This document shows, piece after piece, positions 8,905 to 16,948 of a DNA stretch of 64,000 nt. Both the position numbers and the translations under genes were made by a program. The notes under the pieces were generated by a model. That model did not search any database, was not told the DNA's origin, and saw nothing but the letters and a program-made list of their open reading frames with translations. The stretch covers positions 832,651-896,650 of the forward strand of contig NZ_VOPH01000003.1 of NCBI RefSeq assembly GCF_009765275.1. Direction: 5' to 3'. Positions within the stretch are counted from its first letter, which is position 1. Each line of letters starts with the position of its first letter. The stretch comes from Chachezhania sediminis (GTDB lineage Bacteria; Pseudomonadota; Alphaproteobacteria; Rhodobacterales; Rhodobacteraceae).

Positions 8905-9112
8905 CTGCGCGTCCTCCCCCGAAGATGGTGCCGCCACCATGATCCATCCGGGGGCACAGGCCAAGCGGGCAGGTGGCCGGTCCGGGGTGCCACCGGGCGC
9001 CCGACCTCATCGGCGGGCCTGCCGCGTCGACCTGGGCATGCAGCTGAACGCCCCGCCGATGTGGCCGGATGCCTATGGTACACGTTCAATGATTGGAGGT
9101 GTTTTGTTCCAG

Positions 9113-9187
9113 TGGAGCGGGCGATGAGATTCGAACTCACGACCCTTACCTTGGCAAGGTAATGCTCTACCCCTGAGCTACGCCCGC
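9113..9187 (-). tRNA. tRNA-Gly (GCC), second copy
   Basis: 75 nt with encoded CCA. Acceptor stem GCGGGCG (9187-9181) with CGCCCGC (9123-9117), discriminator T, CCA at 9115-9113. Anticodon GCC lies in CTTGCCAAG. The mature sequence is identical to the neighbouring copy; only 37 bp separate them, so they are likely co-transcribed. Confidence 0.95.
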
Positions 9188-9224
9188 GCTTCACTGGCTA
9201 TGTCGCCTATGAAATAGGCAGTAT

Positions 9225-9299
9225 TGGAGCGGGCGATGAGATTCGAACTCACGACCCTTACCTTGGCAAGGTAATGCTCTACCCCTGAGCTACGCCCGC
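9225..9299 (-). tRNA. tRNA-Gly (GCC), first copy
   Basis: 75 nt with encoded CCA, acceptor stem at 9299-9293 and 9235-9229, anticodon GCC, identical to the copy at 9113-9187. It is the promoter-proximal copy of the pair. Confidence 0.95.
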
Positions 9300-9316
9300 G
9301 TCCTTGGGTGAGCGCT

Positions 9317-9345
9317 GAGATATGATTATCCCAAACCGGCTGCAA
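9317..9345 (-). promoter_or_regulatory. Possible promoter of the tRNA-Gly pair
   Basis: On the minus strand TTGCAG (9345-9340) and TATCTC (9322-9317) are 17 bp apart and end about 17 bp before the first tRNA. The match to the consensus is moderate; this is inference from spacing. Confidence 0.35.
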
Positions 9346-9555
9346 GTGGAAAATTCCCGGCCGGGCAAATTATTCGCCACGGCTCCGGGCACCCTTTTCC
9401 ACTGCAGCCAGTGGTCGGGCCGGCTGGCGTCCGGGATCAGGCTCCATACGCTTGCTGCATGGGTCCTGGGCCGGAACAGGTGCCGATATCGCGCTTGCGG
9501 CCGTCCCGGATCGCAGATCGGGAGGGGGCGCCGATCCGGTTGCAGGATGCCCGGC

Positions 9556-10776
9556 CTATGCCCCGGTCGGGCCAGCGCCCCCGAAGCGCGCGCGCCATAA
9601 ATGTGTTCGGTCAGCGTCGCGGGCCTCGTAGGCGGCCATCACGGAAGGCAGATTGTCCGGCGCAGGCAGGGGTCTGTCTTCGGCAAGGGCTGTCAGGGCC
9701 ATGGTGTACCAGGCGGTCACGCCGCCTTCGGGTGGGCTTTCGAAGCGGGGGAAGACGGGATCCGACGAACTGTCGTTCTGCCAGTGGCGGGGCAGGTCTG
9801 GGTCCAGAACCAGTGCTCGGGCCAGGCCCACGAGGTCGGTATCGCCGCTGGTCACGCAGTCCAGCGCCTCGGCCCTGGTCTTGATGCCTCCGGTCAGCAT
9901 CAGCGGGATATCGGTGCGGGTCCGGGCGGCGCGGGCGAAGTCGCGGAAATAGGCGCCCCCGGTCGTGCGGTCCGAGGCCGAAGGGGCGCCCGGGAAGTAT
10001 GTCCCGCCAGAGATGTCGATCAGGTCGAGCCCCGATCCGGACAGGGCGCCGACGACGGTCAGGGCATCCCGCGCCTCCAGCCCGCCGGTCAGCTGGTCGG
10101 TGGCGTTGAGCTTCAGGGCGACGGTGAAGTCCGGGGCAGTGGCGGCGCGGACGGCGGCCACGACTTCCAGCAGGGGGCGCATGCGGTTCGCGATGGGTCC
10201 GCCGTAGCGGTCGGTCCGCCGGTTGAACAGCGGAGACAGGAACTGGCTGAGCAGGAAGCCGTGGGCTGCGTGGATCTGGACACCGCCGAAACCCAGGTCC
10301 TGCGCCTGTCGTGCGGTGCGGGCGAACTGCTCTGGCAGCGCCGCGATTTCGCCGGCGGTCAGCGCGCGGCAGGACAGGCCGGGCAGGTCCAGCGCGCTGG
10401 GGCCGGCCGGGGCGGAGAGCGGCGGATGGGCGAGTGCGCCGGCATGGCCCAGCTGAAGCCACAGGGCCAAGTCCTTGCCCGCCCGGGCCAGGGCGCGGAA
10501 CCTGTCCACCAGGACGTCCGGGGCATCCGGGGCCAGGACCAGGTTGCCCGGCCTTTCCGGGAATAGACCGTCGCCCTGGACCTCGCCCACGATGGCGGCC
10601 GCGGCGCCGCCTTCGCCCCACAGCCGATAGAGGCGGATCTGTGCGGGGGTCGGATTGCCGCGCCCGTCGCCCAGCGAATCCGACATCGCGGATTTGACGA
10701 TCCGGTTCTTCAGGACGGTGCCGTTGGGCAGGGAGACGGGATCGAAGAGCGGGGAAGGGATGGAGGCCTGGGGCAT
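9556..10776 (-). CDS. NADH:flavin oxidoreductase, old yellow enzyme family
   Basis: A 406-aa FMN barrel enzyme of the old-yellow-enzyme/2,4-dienoyl-CoA reductase type, single domain without the iron-sulfur and FAD parts. The start PLFDPVSLPNGTVLKNRIVK, the active-site region IHAAHGFLLSQFLSPLFNRR with the adjacent RTDRYGG, and the C-terminal FMN phosphate site MLTGGIKTR are family hallmarks. It would reduce activated C=C bonds with NAD(P)H; the substrate is not evident. The ATG at 10776 matches the family start; an extension to 11169 is not homologous. It stands alone and is followed upstream and downstream by repeat-bearing spacers. Confidence 0.88.
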   Translation of the reverse strand: MPQASIPSPLFDPVSLPNGTVLKNRIVKSAMSDSLGDGRGNPTPAQIRLYRLWGEGGAAAAIVGEVQGDGLFPERPGNLVLAPDAPDVLVDRFRALARAGKDLALWLQLGHAGALAHPPLSAPAGPSALDLPGLSCRALTAGEIAALPEQFARTARQAQDLGFGGVQIHAAHGFLLSQFLSPLFNRRTDRYGGPIANRMRPLLEVVAAVRAATAPDFTVALKLNATDQLTGGLEARDALTVVGALSGSGLDLIDISGGTYFPGAPSASDRTTGGAYFRDFARAARTRTDIPLMLTGGIKTRAEALDCVTSGDTDLVGLARALVLDPDLPRHWQNDSSSDPVFPRFESPPEGGVTAWYTMALTALAEDRPLPAPDNLPSVMAAYEARDADRTHLWRARFGGAGPTGA

Positions 10777-10933
10777 ATGCGAAGCTGACCATCCTCGCGC
10801 TGAAAATGCAAACCGCGAGAAGGGTGGACGCGCGGCGGCAGGCCGGAAGGCGGATCGGTTTCGGCGGGGACGCGCGCTTGCCGTTTCGGGGCGGGAAGAC
10901 GGGACCTTCCCGAAAGTGGCTGGGGGAGGGGGT

Positions 10934-10954
10934 GGTGCGTGCGGAGCATGCACC
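10934..10954. repeat. TGCGTGC palindromic repeat, copy 3
   Basis: GGTGCGTGC GGA GCATGCACC, 9-bp stem with one wobble position, 44 bp from 65-bp repeat copy c. Confidence 0.7.
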
Positions 10955-10997
10955 CTGCACGGGACGGTCACAGGTTGGACTTGTTGGGGCGTCGTTC

Positions 10998-11060
10998 GGG
11001 GGCTCTGCCCCCGCCGCGCCGCTGGCGCGACTCCCCCGAGGATATCTGGAGACCAAAGAC
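10998..11060 (-). repeat. 65-bp intergenic palindromic repeat, copy c
   Basis: Inverted copy: GGGGGCTCTGCCCCC, small hairpin GCCGCTGGC, CTCCCCCGAGGATATCTG and a diverged AGACCAAAGAC end. Confidence 0.8.
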
Positions 11061-11152
11061 GACAGACGCGTCGGGTTCGCCTGTTCCGGCAACTTGGGTT
11101 GCGGCGCACCGCCGGGGTTCCGGCCACGGTAACCGGCTTTCCCGGCGGGCAG

Positions 11153-11174
11153 GGTGCGTGCTGACGCACGCACC
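11153..11174. repeat. TGCGTGC palindromic repeat, copy 4
   Basis: GGTGCGTGC TGAC GCACGCACC, perfect 9-bp stem, 9 bp beyond the pyc stop codon on the minus strand, where it could form the 3' end of the pyc transcript. Confidence 0.75.
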
Positions 11175-11182
11175 GCCAAGGG

Positions 11183-14100
11183 TCAGTTTTCGGTCGCGGT
11201 TTCGAACTCGATCATCAGGTCCTTGGCGTCCAGCTGGCTGCCCGGCTGGACATGGACGGCCTTGATCGTGGCGGCCCGTTCCGCGTGGATGCCGGTTTCC
11301 ATCTTCATCGCCTCGATGGTGACCAGCAGGTCGCCCTCCTTCACCGCCTGGCCGGCCTGCACCGCGACCGAGGCCACGACCCCGGGCATCGGCGCGCCGA
11401 CCTGTGCCGGGTTGCCCGGCTGGGCCTTCTGGTGCGCGGCCTTGGTCGACTTGATCTTGCGGTCGGCCACCCGGATCATCCGGGGCACGCCGTTCAGTTC
11501 GAAGAAGAGCTTCACGCCGCCGTCTTCGCCGGTTTCCGACACCGCCTGCAGGCGGACTTCCAGCGTCTTGCCCGGAGCGATCTCGGCCGAGATCTCCTCG
11601 CCCGGTTCCATCCCGTAGAAGAAGGTCTTGGTCGGCAGGGTGCGCACCGGGCCATAGGTCCTGTGGCGCGACTGGTAGTCGAGGAAGACCTTGGGATACA
11701 TCAGGTAGCCCGACAGATCCTCGTCATCGACCTCTTCCCCGTCGAGTTCGGCCACCACCTGCTTGCGCACGGTTTCCAGGTCCACCGGGGGCAGGTGCTT
11801 GCCGGGGCGTTCGGTCGAGGGGGCTTCGCCCTTCAGGACCTTCTTCACGATCGCCTCGGGGAAGCCGCCCGGGGGCTGGCCCAGATTGCCGCGCATCATG
11901 TCGATGACCGAATCCGGGAAGGACACGTCGACACCCGGATTTTCGACATCGTCGCGGGTCAGCCCCTGTGACACCATCATCAGGGCCATGTCGCCCACCA
12001 CCTTGGACGACGGCGTGACCTTGACGATGTCGCCGAACATGCGGTTCACGTCGGCGTACATGTGGGCCACCTCGCTCCAGCGTTCTTCGAGCCCCATGGA
12101 GCGCGCCTGCGCCTTGAGGTTGGTGAACTGGCCGCCCGGCATCTCGTGCAGGTAGACCTCGGACGAGGGCGCCTGCATGCCGGATTCAAACGCCCGGTAA
12201 TGGGTACGGACCGTGTCCCAGTAGTCGGAGATCTCGCGGATCGCGCCGATGTCCAGGCCCGTGTCGCGGTCGGTGCGGCGCAGCGCCTCGACCACCGATC
12301 CGAGCGTCGCCTGCGAGGTGTTGCCGGACAGCGCGTCCATCGCGCAGTCGACCGCATCGACCCCGGCTTCGGACGCGGCCAGGATCGTGGCCACGGCCAC
12401 GCCCGCGGTGTCATGGGTATGGAAGTGGATGGGCAGGCCCACCTCCTCCTTCAGGGTGCGGATCAGAATCTTGGCCGCGGCGGGCTTCAGCAGTCCGGCC
12501 ATGTCCTTCAGGCCCAGCACATGGGCGCCGGCATCGCGCAGGTCCTTGCCCATGGCGACATAGTACTTCAGGTCGTATTTCGCCCGTTCGGGATCGTGGA
12601 TGTCGCCGGTATAGCAGACGGTGCCTTCGCAGACCTTGTCCTGTTCCAGTACGGCATCCATCGCGACGCGCATGTTTTCGACCCAGTTCAGGCTGTCGAA
12701 GACGCGGAAGACGTCGATGCCGGTCTTCGCCGCCACGCGGACGAATTCCCTGACGACGTTGTCGGGGTAATTGGTGTAGCCCACGCCGTTCGAGCCGCGC
12801 AGCAGCATCTGCGTCATCAGGTTGGGCATCCGTTCCCGCAGGTCGCGCAGGCGCTGCCACGGGCATTCCTGCAGGAAGCGATAGGCCACGTCGAAGGTCG
12901 CCCCGCCCCAGCATTCCATGGAAAAGAGCTGCGGCAGGTTCGCGGCATAGGCCGGGGCCACGCGGATCATGTCGACCGACCGCATGCGCGTGGCCAGCAG
13001 GGACTGGTGCCCGTCGCGCATCGTCGTGTCGGTGATCAGCAGCTGGCGCTGTGCCGTCATCCAGTCGGCGACGGCCTGCGGGCCCTTCTGTTCCAGAAGG
13101 TTGCGCGTGCCCATCATCGGTTCCGCCTTCAGCGCGGGCGGCCGCGGCTCCTTCACGTCGGCGGGCGGGCGCGGGCGGTCCTTCGTCTCGGGATGCCCGT
13201 TCACCGTGATGTCGGCGATATAGGTCAGGACCTTGGTGCCCCGGTCCTGGCGCGACGCGAAGTTGAACAGCTCCGGCGTCTCGTCGATGAACTTGGTCGT
13301 GTAGGAATAATCCAGGAAGGTCGGGTGCTTCAGCAGGTTCTCGACGAAGGCGATATTGGTACTGACGCCGCGGATCCGGAATTCCCGAAGCGCCCGGTCC
13401 ATCCGCGCGATCGCCATTTCCGGCGTCGGCGCGCGCGCCGTGACCTTGGTCAGAAGCGAATCGTAATAGCGGGTGATCACGCCCCCGGCATAGGCCGTAC
13501 CGCCGTCCAGCCGAATCCCCAGCCCGGTGGCGGACCGATAGGCGGTCAGCCGGCCATAGTCGGGGATGAAGTTGTTCTGCGGATCCTCGGTCGTGATCCG
13601 GGTCTGCAGCGCGTGGCCTTCCAGCCGGACGTCACCTTGGGTGGCCTTGCCGGTGGCCTCGGCAATGGTCTTGCCCTCGGCAATCAGGATCTGGGCGCGG
13701 ACGATGTCGATCCCCGTCACTTCCTCGGTCACCGTGTGCTCGACCTGGACCCGGGGGTTCACCTCGATGAAGTAGAACTGGTCGGTGTCCATATCCATCA
13801 GGAACTCGACGGTCCCGGCGCATTCGTAGTTCACGTGCTTGCAGATGCGGTAGCCCAGTTCGCAGATCTCGGCCCGCTGGGCGTCGGTCAGATAGGGGGC
13901 GGGTGCGCGTTCGACGACCTTCTGGTTCCGGCGCTGGACCGAACAGTCGCGTTCGTAGAGGTGGTACATGCCGCCATGCTTGTCGCCCAGGATCTGCACC
14001 TCGACATGGCGGGCGCGCAGGATCATCTTTTCCAGATAGCCTTCGCCGTTGCCGAAGGCCGCTTCGGCCTCGCGCCGGCCTTCCTGGACCTTGGTCTCCA

Positions 14101-14638
14101 GCTCCGCTTCCGCCAGGATCGGCCGCATGCCGCGGCCGCCGCCACCCCAGGAGGCCTTGAGCATCAGCGGATAGCCGATTTCGGCCGCTTCCTTGCGGAT
14201 GGCGTCCATGTCGGTGCCCAGAACCTCGGTCGCGGGGATCACCGGCACACCGGCCTCGATGGCGACCCGACGGGCAGAGGCCTTGTCGCCAAGCGCCCGC
14301 ATCGTCTTGGCGCGCGGCCCGATGAAGGTGATGCCGGCGGCATCGCAGGCCTCGACGAAGGCCGGGTTTTCCGACAGCAGGCCATAGCCCGGATGGATCG
14401 CGTCCGCCCCCGACAGCTTGGCCACGCGGATGATCTCGTCGATCGAGAGATAAGCCGCCACGGGGCCAAGGCCTTCGCCGATCCGATAGGCCTCGTCCGC
14501 CTTGAAGCGGTGCAGGCCCAGCTTGTCTTCCTCGGCATAGACGGCGACGGTCTTCTTGCCCATCTCGTTGGCGGCCCGCATGACGCGGATGGCGATCTCG
14601 CCGCGGTTCGCGATGAGAATCTTGCGGAAATCGGTCAT
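11183..14638 (-). CDS. pyc: Pyruvate carboxylase
   Basis: Carboxylates pyruvate to oxaloacetate with ATP and bicarbonate, refilling the TCA cycle. The 1151-aa single-chain form has a biotin carboxylase part (1 to about 450) with the ATP-grasp region GGGGRGM, a carboxyltransferase barrel (about 530-810) starting at ITDTTMRDGHQSLLATRM with metal ligands in HFHTHDTAG, a PYC/OADA tetramerisation region, and a C-terminal biotinyl domain with the biotin lysine in EAMKMET (K1112). Length and order are as in full-length tetrameric Pyc. It is transcribed alone, with a 288-bp upstream region that contains inverted repeats. Confidence 0.97.
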   Translation of the reverse strand: MTDFRKILIANRGEIAIRVMRAANEMGKKTVAVYAEEDKLGLHRFKADEAYRIGEGLGPVAAYLSIDEIIRVAKLSGADAIHPGYGLLSENPAFVEACDAAGITFIGPRAKTMRALGDKASARRVAIEAGVPVIPATEVLGTDMDAIRKEAAEIGYPLMLKASWGGGGRGMRPILAEAELETKVQEGRREAEAAFGNGEGYLEKMILRARHVEVQILGDKHGGMYHLYERDCSVQRRNQKVVERAPAPYLTDAQRAEICELGYRICKHVNYECAGTVEFLMDMDTDQFYFIEVNPRVQVEHTVTEEVTGIDIVRAQILIAEGKTIAEATGKATQGDVRLEGHALQTRITTEDPQNNFIPDYGRLTAYRSATGLGIRLDGGTAYAGGVITRYYDSLLTKVTARAPTPEMAIARMDRALREFRIRGVSTNIAFVENLLKHPTFLDYSYTTKFIDETPELFNFASRQDRGTKVLTYIADITVNGHPETKDRPRPPADVKEPRPPALKAEPMMGTRNLLEQKGPQAVADWMTAQRQLLITDTTMRDGHQSLLATRMRSVDMIRVAPAYAANLPQLFSMECWGGATFDVAYRFLQECPWQRLRDLRERMPNLMTQMLLRGSNGVGYTNYPDNVVREFVRVAAKTGIDVFRVFDSLNWVENMRVAMDAVLEQDKVCEGTVCYTGDIHDPERAKYDLKYYVAMGKDLRDAGAHVLGLKDMAGLLKPAAAKILIRTLKEEVGLPIHFHTHDTAGVAVATILAASEAGVDAVDCAMDALSGNTSQATLGSVVEALRRTDRDTGLDIGAIREISDYWDTVRTHYRAFESGMQAPSSEVYLHEMPGGQFTNLKAQARSMGLEERWSEVAHMYADVNRMFGDIVKVTPSSKVVGDMALMMVSQGLTRDDVENPGVDVSFPDSVIDMMRGNLGQPPGGFPEAIVKKVLKGEAPSTERPGKHLPPVDLETVRKQVVAELDGEEVDDEDLSGYLMYPKVFLDYQSRHRTYGPVRTLPTKTFFYGMEPGEEISAEIAPGKTLEVRLQAVSETGEDGGVKLFFELNGVPRMIRVADRKIKSTKAAHQKAQPGNPAQVGAPMPGVVASVAVQAGQAVKEGDLLVTIEAMKMETGIHAERAATIKAVHVQPGSQLDAKDLMIEFETATEN

Positions 14639-14700
14639 GGGGGTCTCCTTGCCGGTCCGCCGGACGGTGCCGTGGTAAGGGCGGCACGGTCCGGGATGAC

Positions 14701-14757
14701 GCTAGTGCTAGCATGGTGCTGCAGATGCAAAAAGCCGAAATAGTGCATTTTTTGCAA
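14701..14757 (-). promoter_or_regulatory. Possible operator region upstream of pyc
   Basis: 63-120 bp before the pyc ATG lie the dyad GCTAG TG CTAGC (14701-14712), GATGCAAAAAG (14724-14734) and TGCATTTTTTGCAA (14744-14757). TGCAAA-rich sites of this kind recall operators of short-chain acyl-CoA responsive regulators in Rhodobacter, but this is only a resemblance. Confidence 0.3.
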
Positions 14758-14926
14758 GGATGTAGCGGGAGGCGGGTGGCTGGCATCTGTCAGGAATACC
14801 GCGGTATACAATTGTCCGGCGCTAACGTTGATGTAGTGGAATTCAATTCTGGATTGTGCTTCGCTGCGCGATATTCCAGTTTGGAGTGAGATCTGCGGGG
14901 AAGGGCGGGCGCTGGCCCGGGTAGCG

Positions 14927-15505
14927 ATGAAGATGGTACGACTGAAGACCTTGGCGGCCTGTGCGGTCATGGCACTGGGCGCCTGCGATGTTGTGACGGA
15001 GGTGCATTTGCCTCCGAACGCGCAGCAGGTCGGTTTTGCGCAGCTCGCCGAAGAACATGTGAACGACTACTGGTGTCTGAATTACCGTCCGGCGACAGAG
15101 TCCTGCTCTTCGATCTGGAAGGTGTCGATCTCTGGATCACGAACGGTGCGACGGCTCACGGAAACCTACAAAATGGAAATCGGCATCGTCACGAATGAGT
15201 GGGTCATGAAAGGACGGCTTTTGGGCCTGTCCGACTGCTACGAAAAAGGTGGCACCACGGTAGTCTCCACAAGGATAGATCAGGCGGCGCGCCCTGTTGC
15301 GCAGGACGTTGCCAATGCCACGTCGAACTTGGCAGTCACGCTCTACGATGAGCGCCTGGAAACCCTGGGCGGCTACTGTGGGACGTATTTTCGTGCTGGC
15401 GACAACGTCTGGCTGGTCGATGTACTGGGAGACGACACCATGCCGGAACAAGAAGCAATGACGCTTCACTTTTTCCCGGCCGCGAAACCCTTGCGGGCGA
15501 AATAG
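14927..15505 (+). CDS. Lipoprotein of unknown function
   Basis: A 192-aa protein that begins with a lipoprotein signal: basic MKMVRLK, a hydrophobic stretch and the lipobox ALGAC with the lipidated cysteine at residue 20. The rest contains several cysteines (for instance in YWCLNY, ESCSS, SDCYEK and GYCGTYF) that could form disulfides in the periplasm. I do not recognise a family. It is divergent from pyc, and convergent with the hydroxy-acid dehydrogenase gene. Codon use is a little less GC-biased than that of its neighbours. Confidence 0.7.
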   Translation: MKMVRLKTLAACAVMALGACDVVTEVHLPPNAQQVGFAQLAEEHVNDYWCLNYRPATESCSSIWKVSISGSRTVRRLTETYKMEIGIVTNEWVMKGRLLGLSDCYEKGGTTVVSTRIDQAARPVAQDVANATSNLAVTLYDERLETLGGYCGTYFRAGDNVWLVDVLGDDTMPEQEAMTLHFFPAAKPLRAK

Positions 15506-15512
15506 CACCAGA

Positions 15513-16658
15513 TCAGGCCAGCACGATCGGCGGCGGCAGGTCCTTCAGCGTCGCCGCCCCCATCTGCCCCATGTTCGAAATCATGTCCTGCGCCAGCATG
15601 TCGATCAGGTGCGCGGGCCCGGCCTCTCCCAAGGCGCCAAGCGCGAAGTGGAAGGCCCGGCCCAGCATCACGAAATCGGCCCCCAGCGCCAGCGCCCGCA
15701 GGATGTCCAGACCGCCCTCGATCCCGCTGTCGAAGATCAGCGGCAGCTTCGTGGCGGCCCGGATCGCGGGCAGCGCCTCGATACTGGCCATGGAACCGTC
15801 GAACTGTCGCCCGGCATGATTCGACACCCACAGGCCATCGACGCCCGCCGCCTCCAGCGGTGCCGCATCCTCGGCCCGCATCACGCCCTTGATCAGGAAG
15901 GGGCCGTCCCAAGCATCCCGCAGCCATTTGACATAATCCATGTCGGGCGAGGTCCGCAGGATGTAGCCGATATGCCCGGTGGAGGAGAGACCCATCTGCG
16001 GTTCGACATATTTCTCGATGGTCTTCAATGTCGGCCGCCCAGACTGCGCGATGCCCAGGGCCCATCTCGGGCGCATCGCGATCTGGGCCATCAGCCGCGG
16101 GGTCAGCACCGGTGGCATGGTCAGACCGGACCGCACCTGCCGCTCCCGGCGCGAGGGCGAGGGCACGTCGACGGTCAGGATCAGCGTGGTAAAGCCCGCG
16201 GCCCGGATCCGGTCGATCATGTCCTGCCGGATCTTCGGATCCCGCGGCGGATACAGCTGATACCAGGCATTGGGTCCGATATGGGGCGCCATGTCCTCGG
16301 GCGTGCGGGCCGCCACGGTCGAGATCGCGTAGGGAATGCCGGCCACCTTCGCGGCCCGAGCCAAAAGGAACTCGGCCCGCGGCCACATCAGACCGGACAT
16401 GCCGATGGGCGCCACGCCGAAGGGCAGGGGATAGTCCTGTCCGAAAAGGCTGGTCGACAGATCGGGCTCTATCGCGCCGTGAAGGATCGACGGCTGAAAG
16501 CCGACCCGGTCCAGCGCCGCGCGGTTGCGGGCCTTGGCGGCCTCGTGCCCGGTGCCACTGTCCAGGTACTCCCAGACGAAATGCGGGATTCGTCTTCGCG
16601 CGCGCCGGCGGAGGTCTTCGACGCCGGGAAATCTCTGATGCAGGTCCATGGGCTGCAT
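15513..16658 (-). CDS. FMN-dependent alpha-hydroxy-acid dehydrogenase (L-lactate dehydrogenase type)
   Basis: A 381-aa flavoprotein of the LldD/glycolate oxidase/mandelate dehydrogenase family that oxidises an L-2-hydroxy acid to the 2-keto acid. FMN barrel features include PFGVAPIGMSGLMWPRAE, YQLYPPRD, TLILTVDVPS and, near the C-terminus, the catalytic histidine and arginine in WVSNHAGRQFDG followed by FDSGIEGGLDILRALALGAD. The best guess is lactate as substrate, but no lldP or lldR neighbour supports it. Start: ATG at 16658 aligns with the family start; a second ATG at 16649 is possible. Confidence 0.85.
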   Translation of the reverse strand: MQPMDLHQRFPGVEDLRRRARRRIPHFVWEYLDSGTGHEAAKARNRAALDRVGFQPSILHGAIEPDLSTSLFGQDYPLPFGVAPIGMSGLMWPRAEFLLARAAKVAGIPYAISTVAARTPEDMAPHIGPNAWYQLYPPRDPKIRQDMIDRIRAAGFTTLILTVDVPSPSRRERQVRSGLTMPPVLTPRLMAQIAMRPRWALGIAQSGRPTLKTIEKYVEPQMGLSSTGHIGYILRTSPDMDYVKWLRDAWDGPFLIKGVMRAEDAAPLEAAGVDGLWVSNHAGRQFDGSMASIEALPAIRAATKLPLIFDSGIEGGLDILRALALGADFVMLGRAFHFALGALGEAGPAHLIDMLAQDMISNMGQMGAATLKDLPPPIVLA

Positions 16659-16711
16659 TGGTTGCTCTGCGCCGTCCCTTTGTCCAGTCCCAAGTGGCAA
16701 TCGTCGCACGT

Positions 16712-16778
16712 GGGGGCGCTGCCCCCGCCCGGGCCTGATGGCCCGGCCTCCCCCGGAGGTATTTGTGAAGAGAAGAAG
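16712..16778 (-). repeat. 65-bp intergenic palindromic repeat, copy d
   Basis: Inverted copy with GGGGGCGCTGCCCCC, hairpin CCCGGGCCTGATGGCCCGG, then CTCCCCCGGAGGTATTTG and AAGAGAAGAAG. It lies just upstream of the dehydrogenase gene and faces copy e. Confidence 0.75.
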
Positions 16779-16798
16779 GAATGCGAGCGCGTCCCCTG

Positions 16799-16868
16799 CT
16801 TCTTCGGTCTTCAAATACCCTCGGGGGAGCCCGTCCGGAACGGGCGGGCCGGGGGCAGAGCCCCCGTC
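16799..16868 (+). repeat. 65-bp intergenic palindromic repeat, copy e
   Basis: Plus-orientation copy: CTTCTTCGGTCTTCAAATAC, CCTCGGGGGAG, hairpin and GGGGGCAGAGCCCCC. With copy d it makes a large imperfect inverted repeat upstream of uvrD. Confidence 0.8.
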
Positions 16869-16948
16869 GGCGAGGATTGCGAAAACTGTCGTGAACGGAA
16901 CGAGAACAACTCTTTAACGCGGCCCCGATCCCTTGTATCGTCCGGGGC

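Larger units (their letters stand above)
10777..11182. other. Spacer with repeats between the oxidoreductase and pyc
   Basis: About 400 bp without a credible gene. It holds one copy of the 65-bp repeat and two copies of the TGCGTGC hairpin, listed separately. Confidence 0.6.

Noticed and set aside
12062..14743. Long plus-strand open frame (893 codons) opposite pyc
   Set aside because: No family motifs; mirror of a GC-rich gene in the antisense frame. The pyc frame carries all catalytic motifs.
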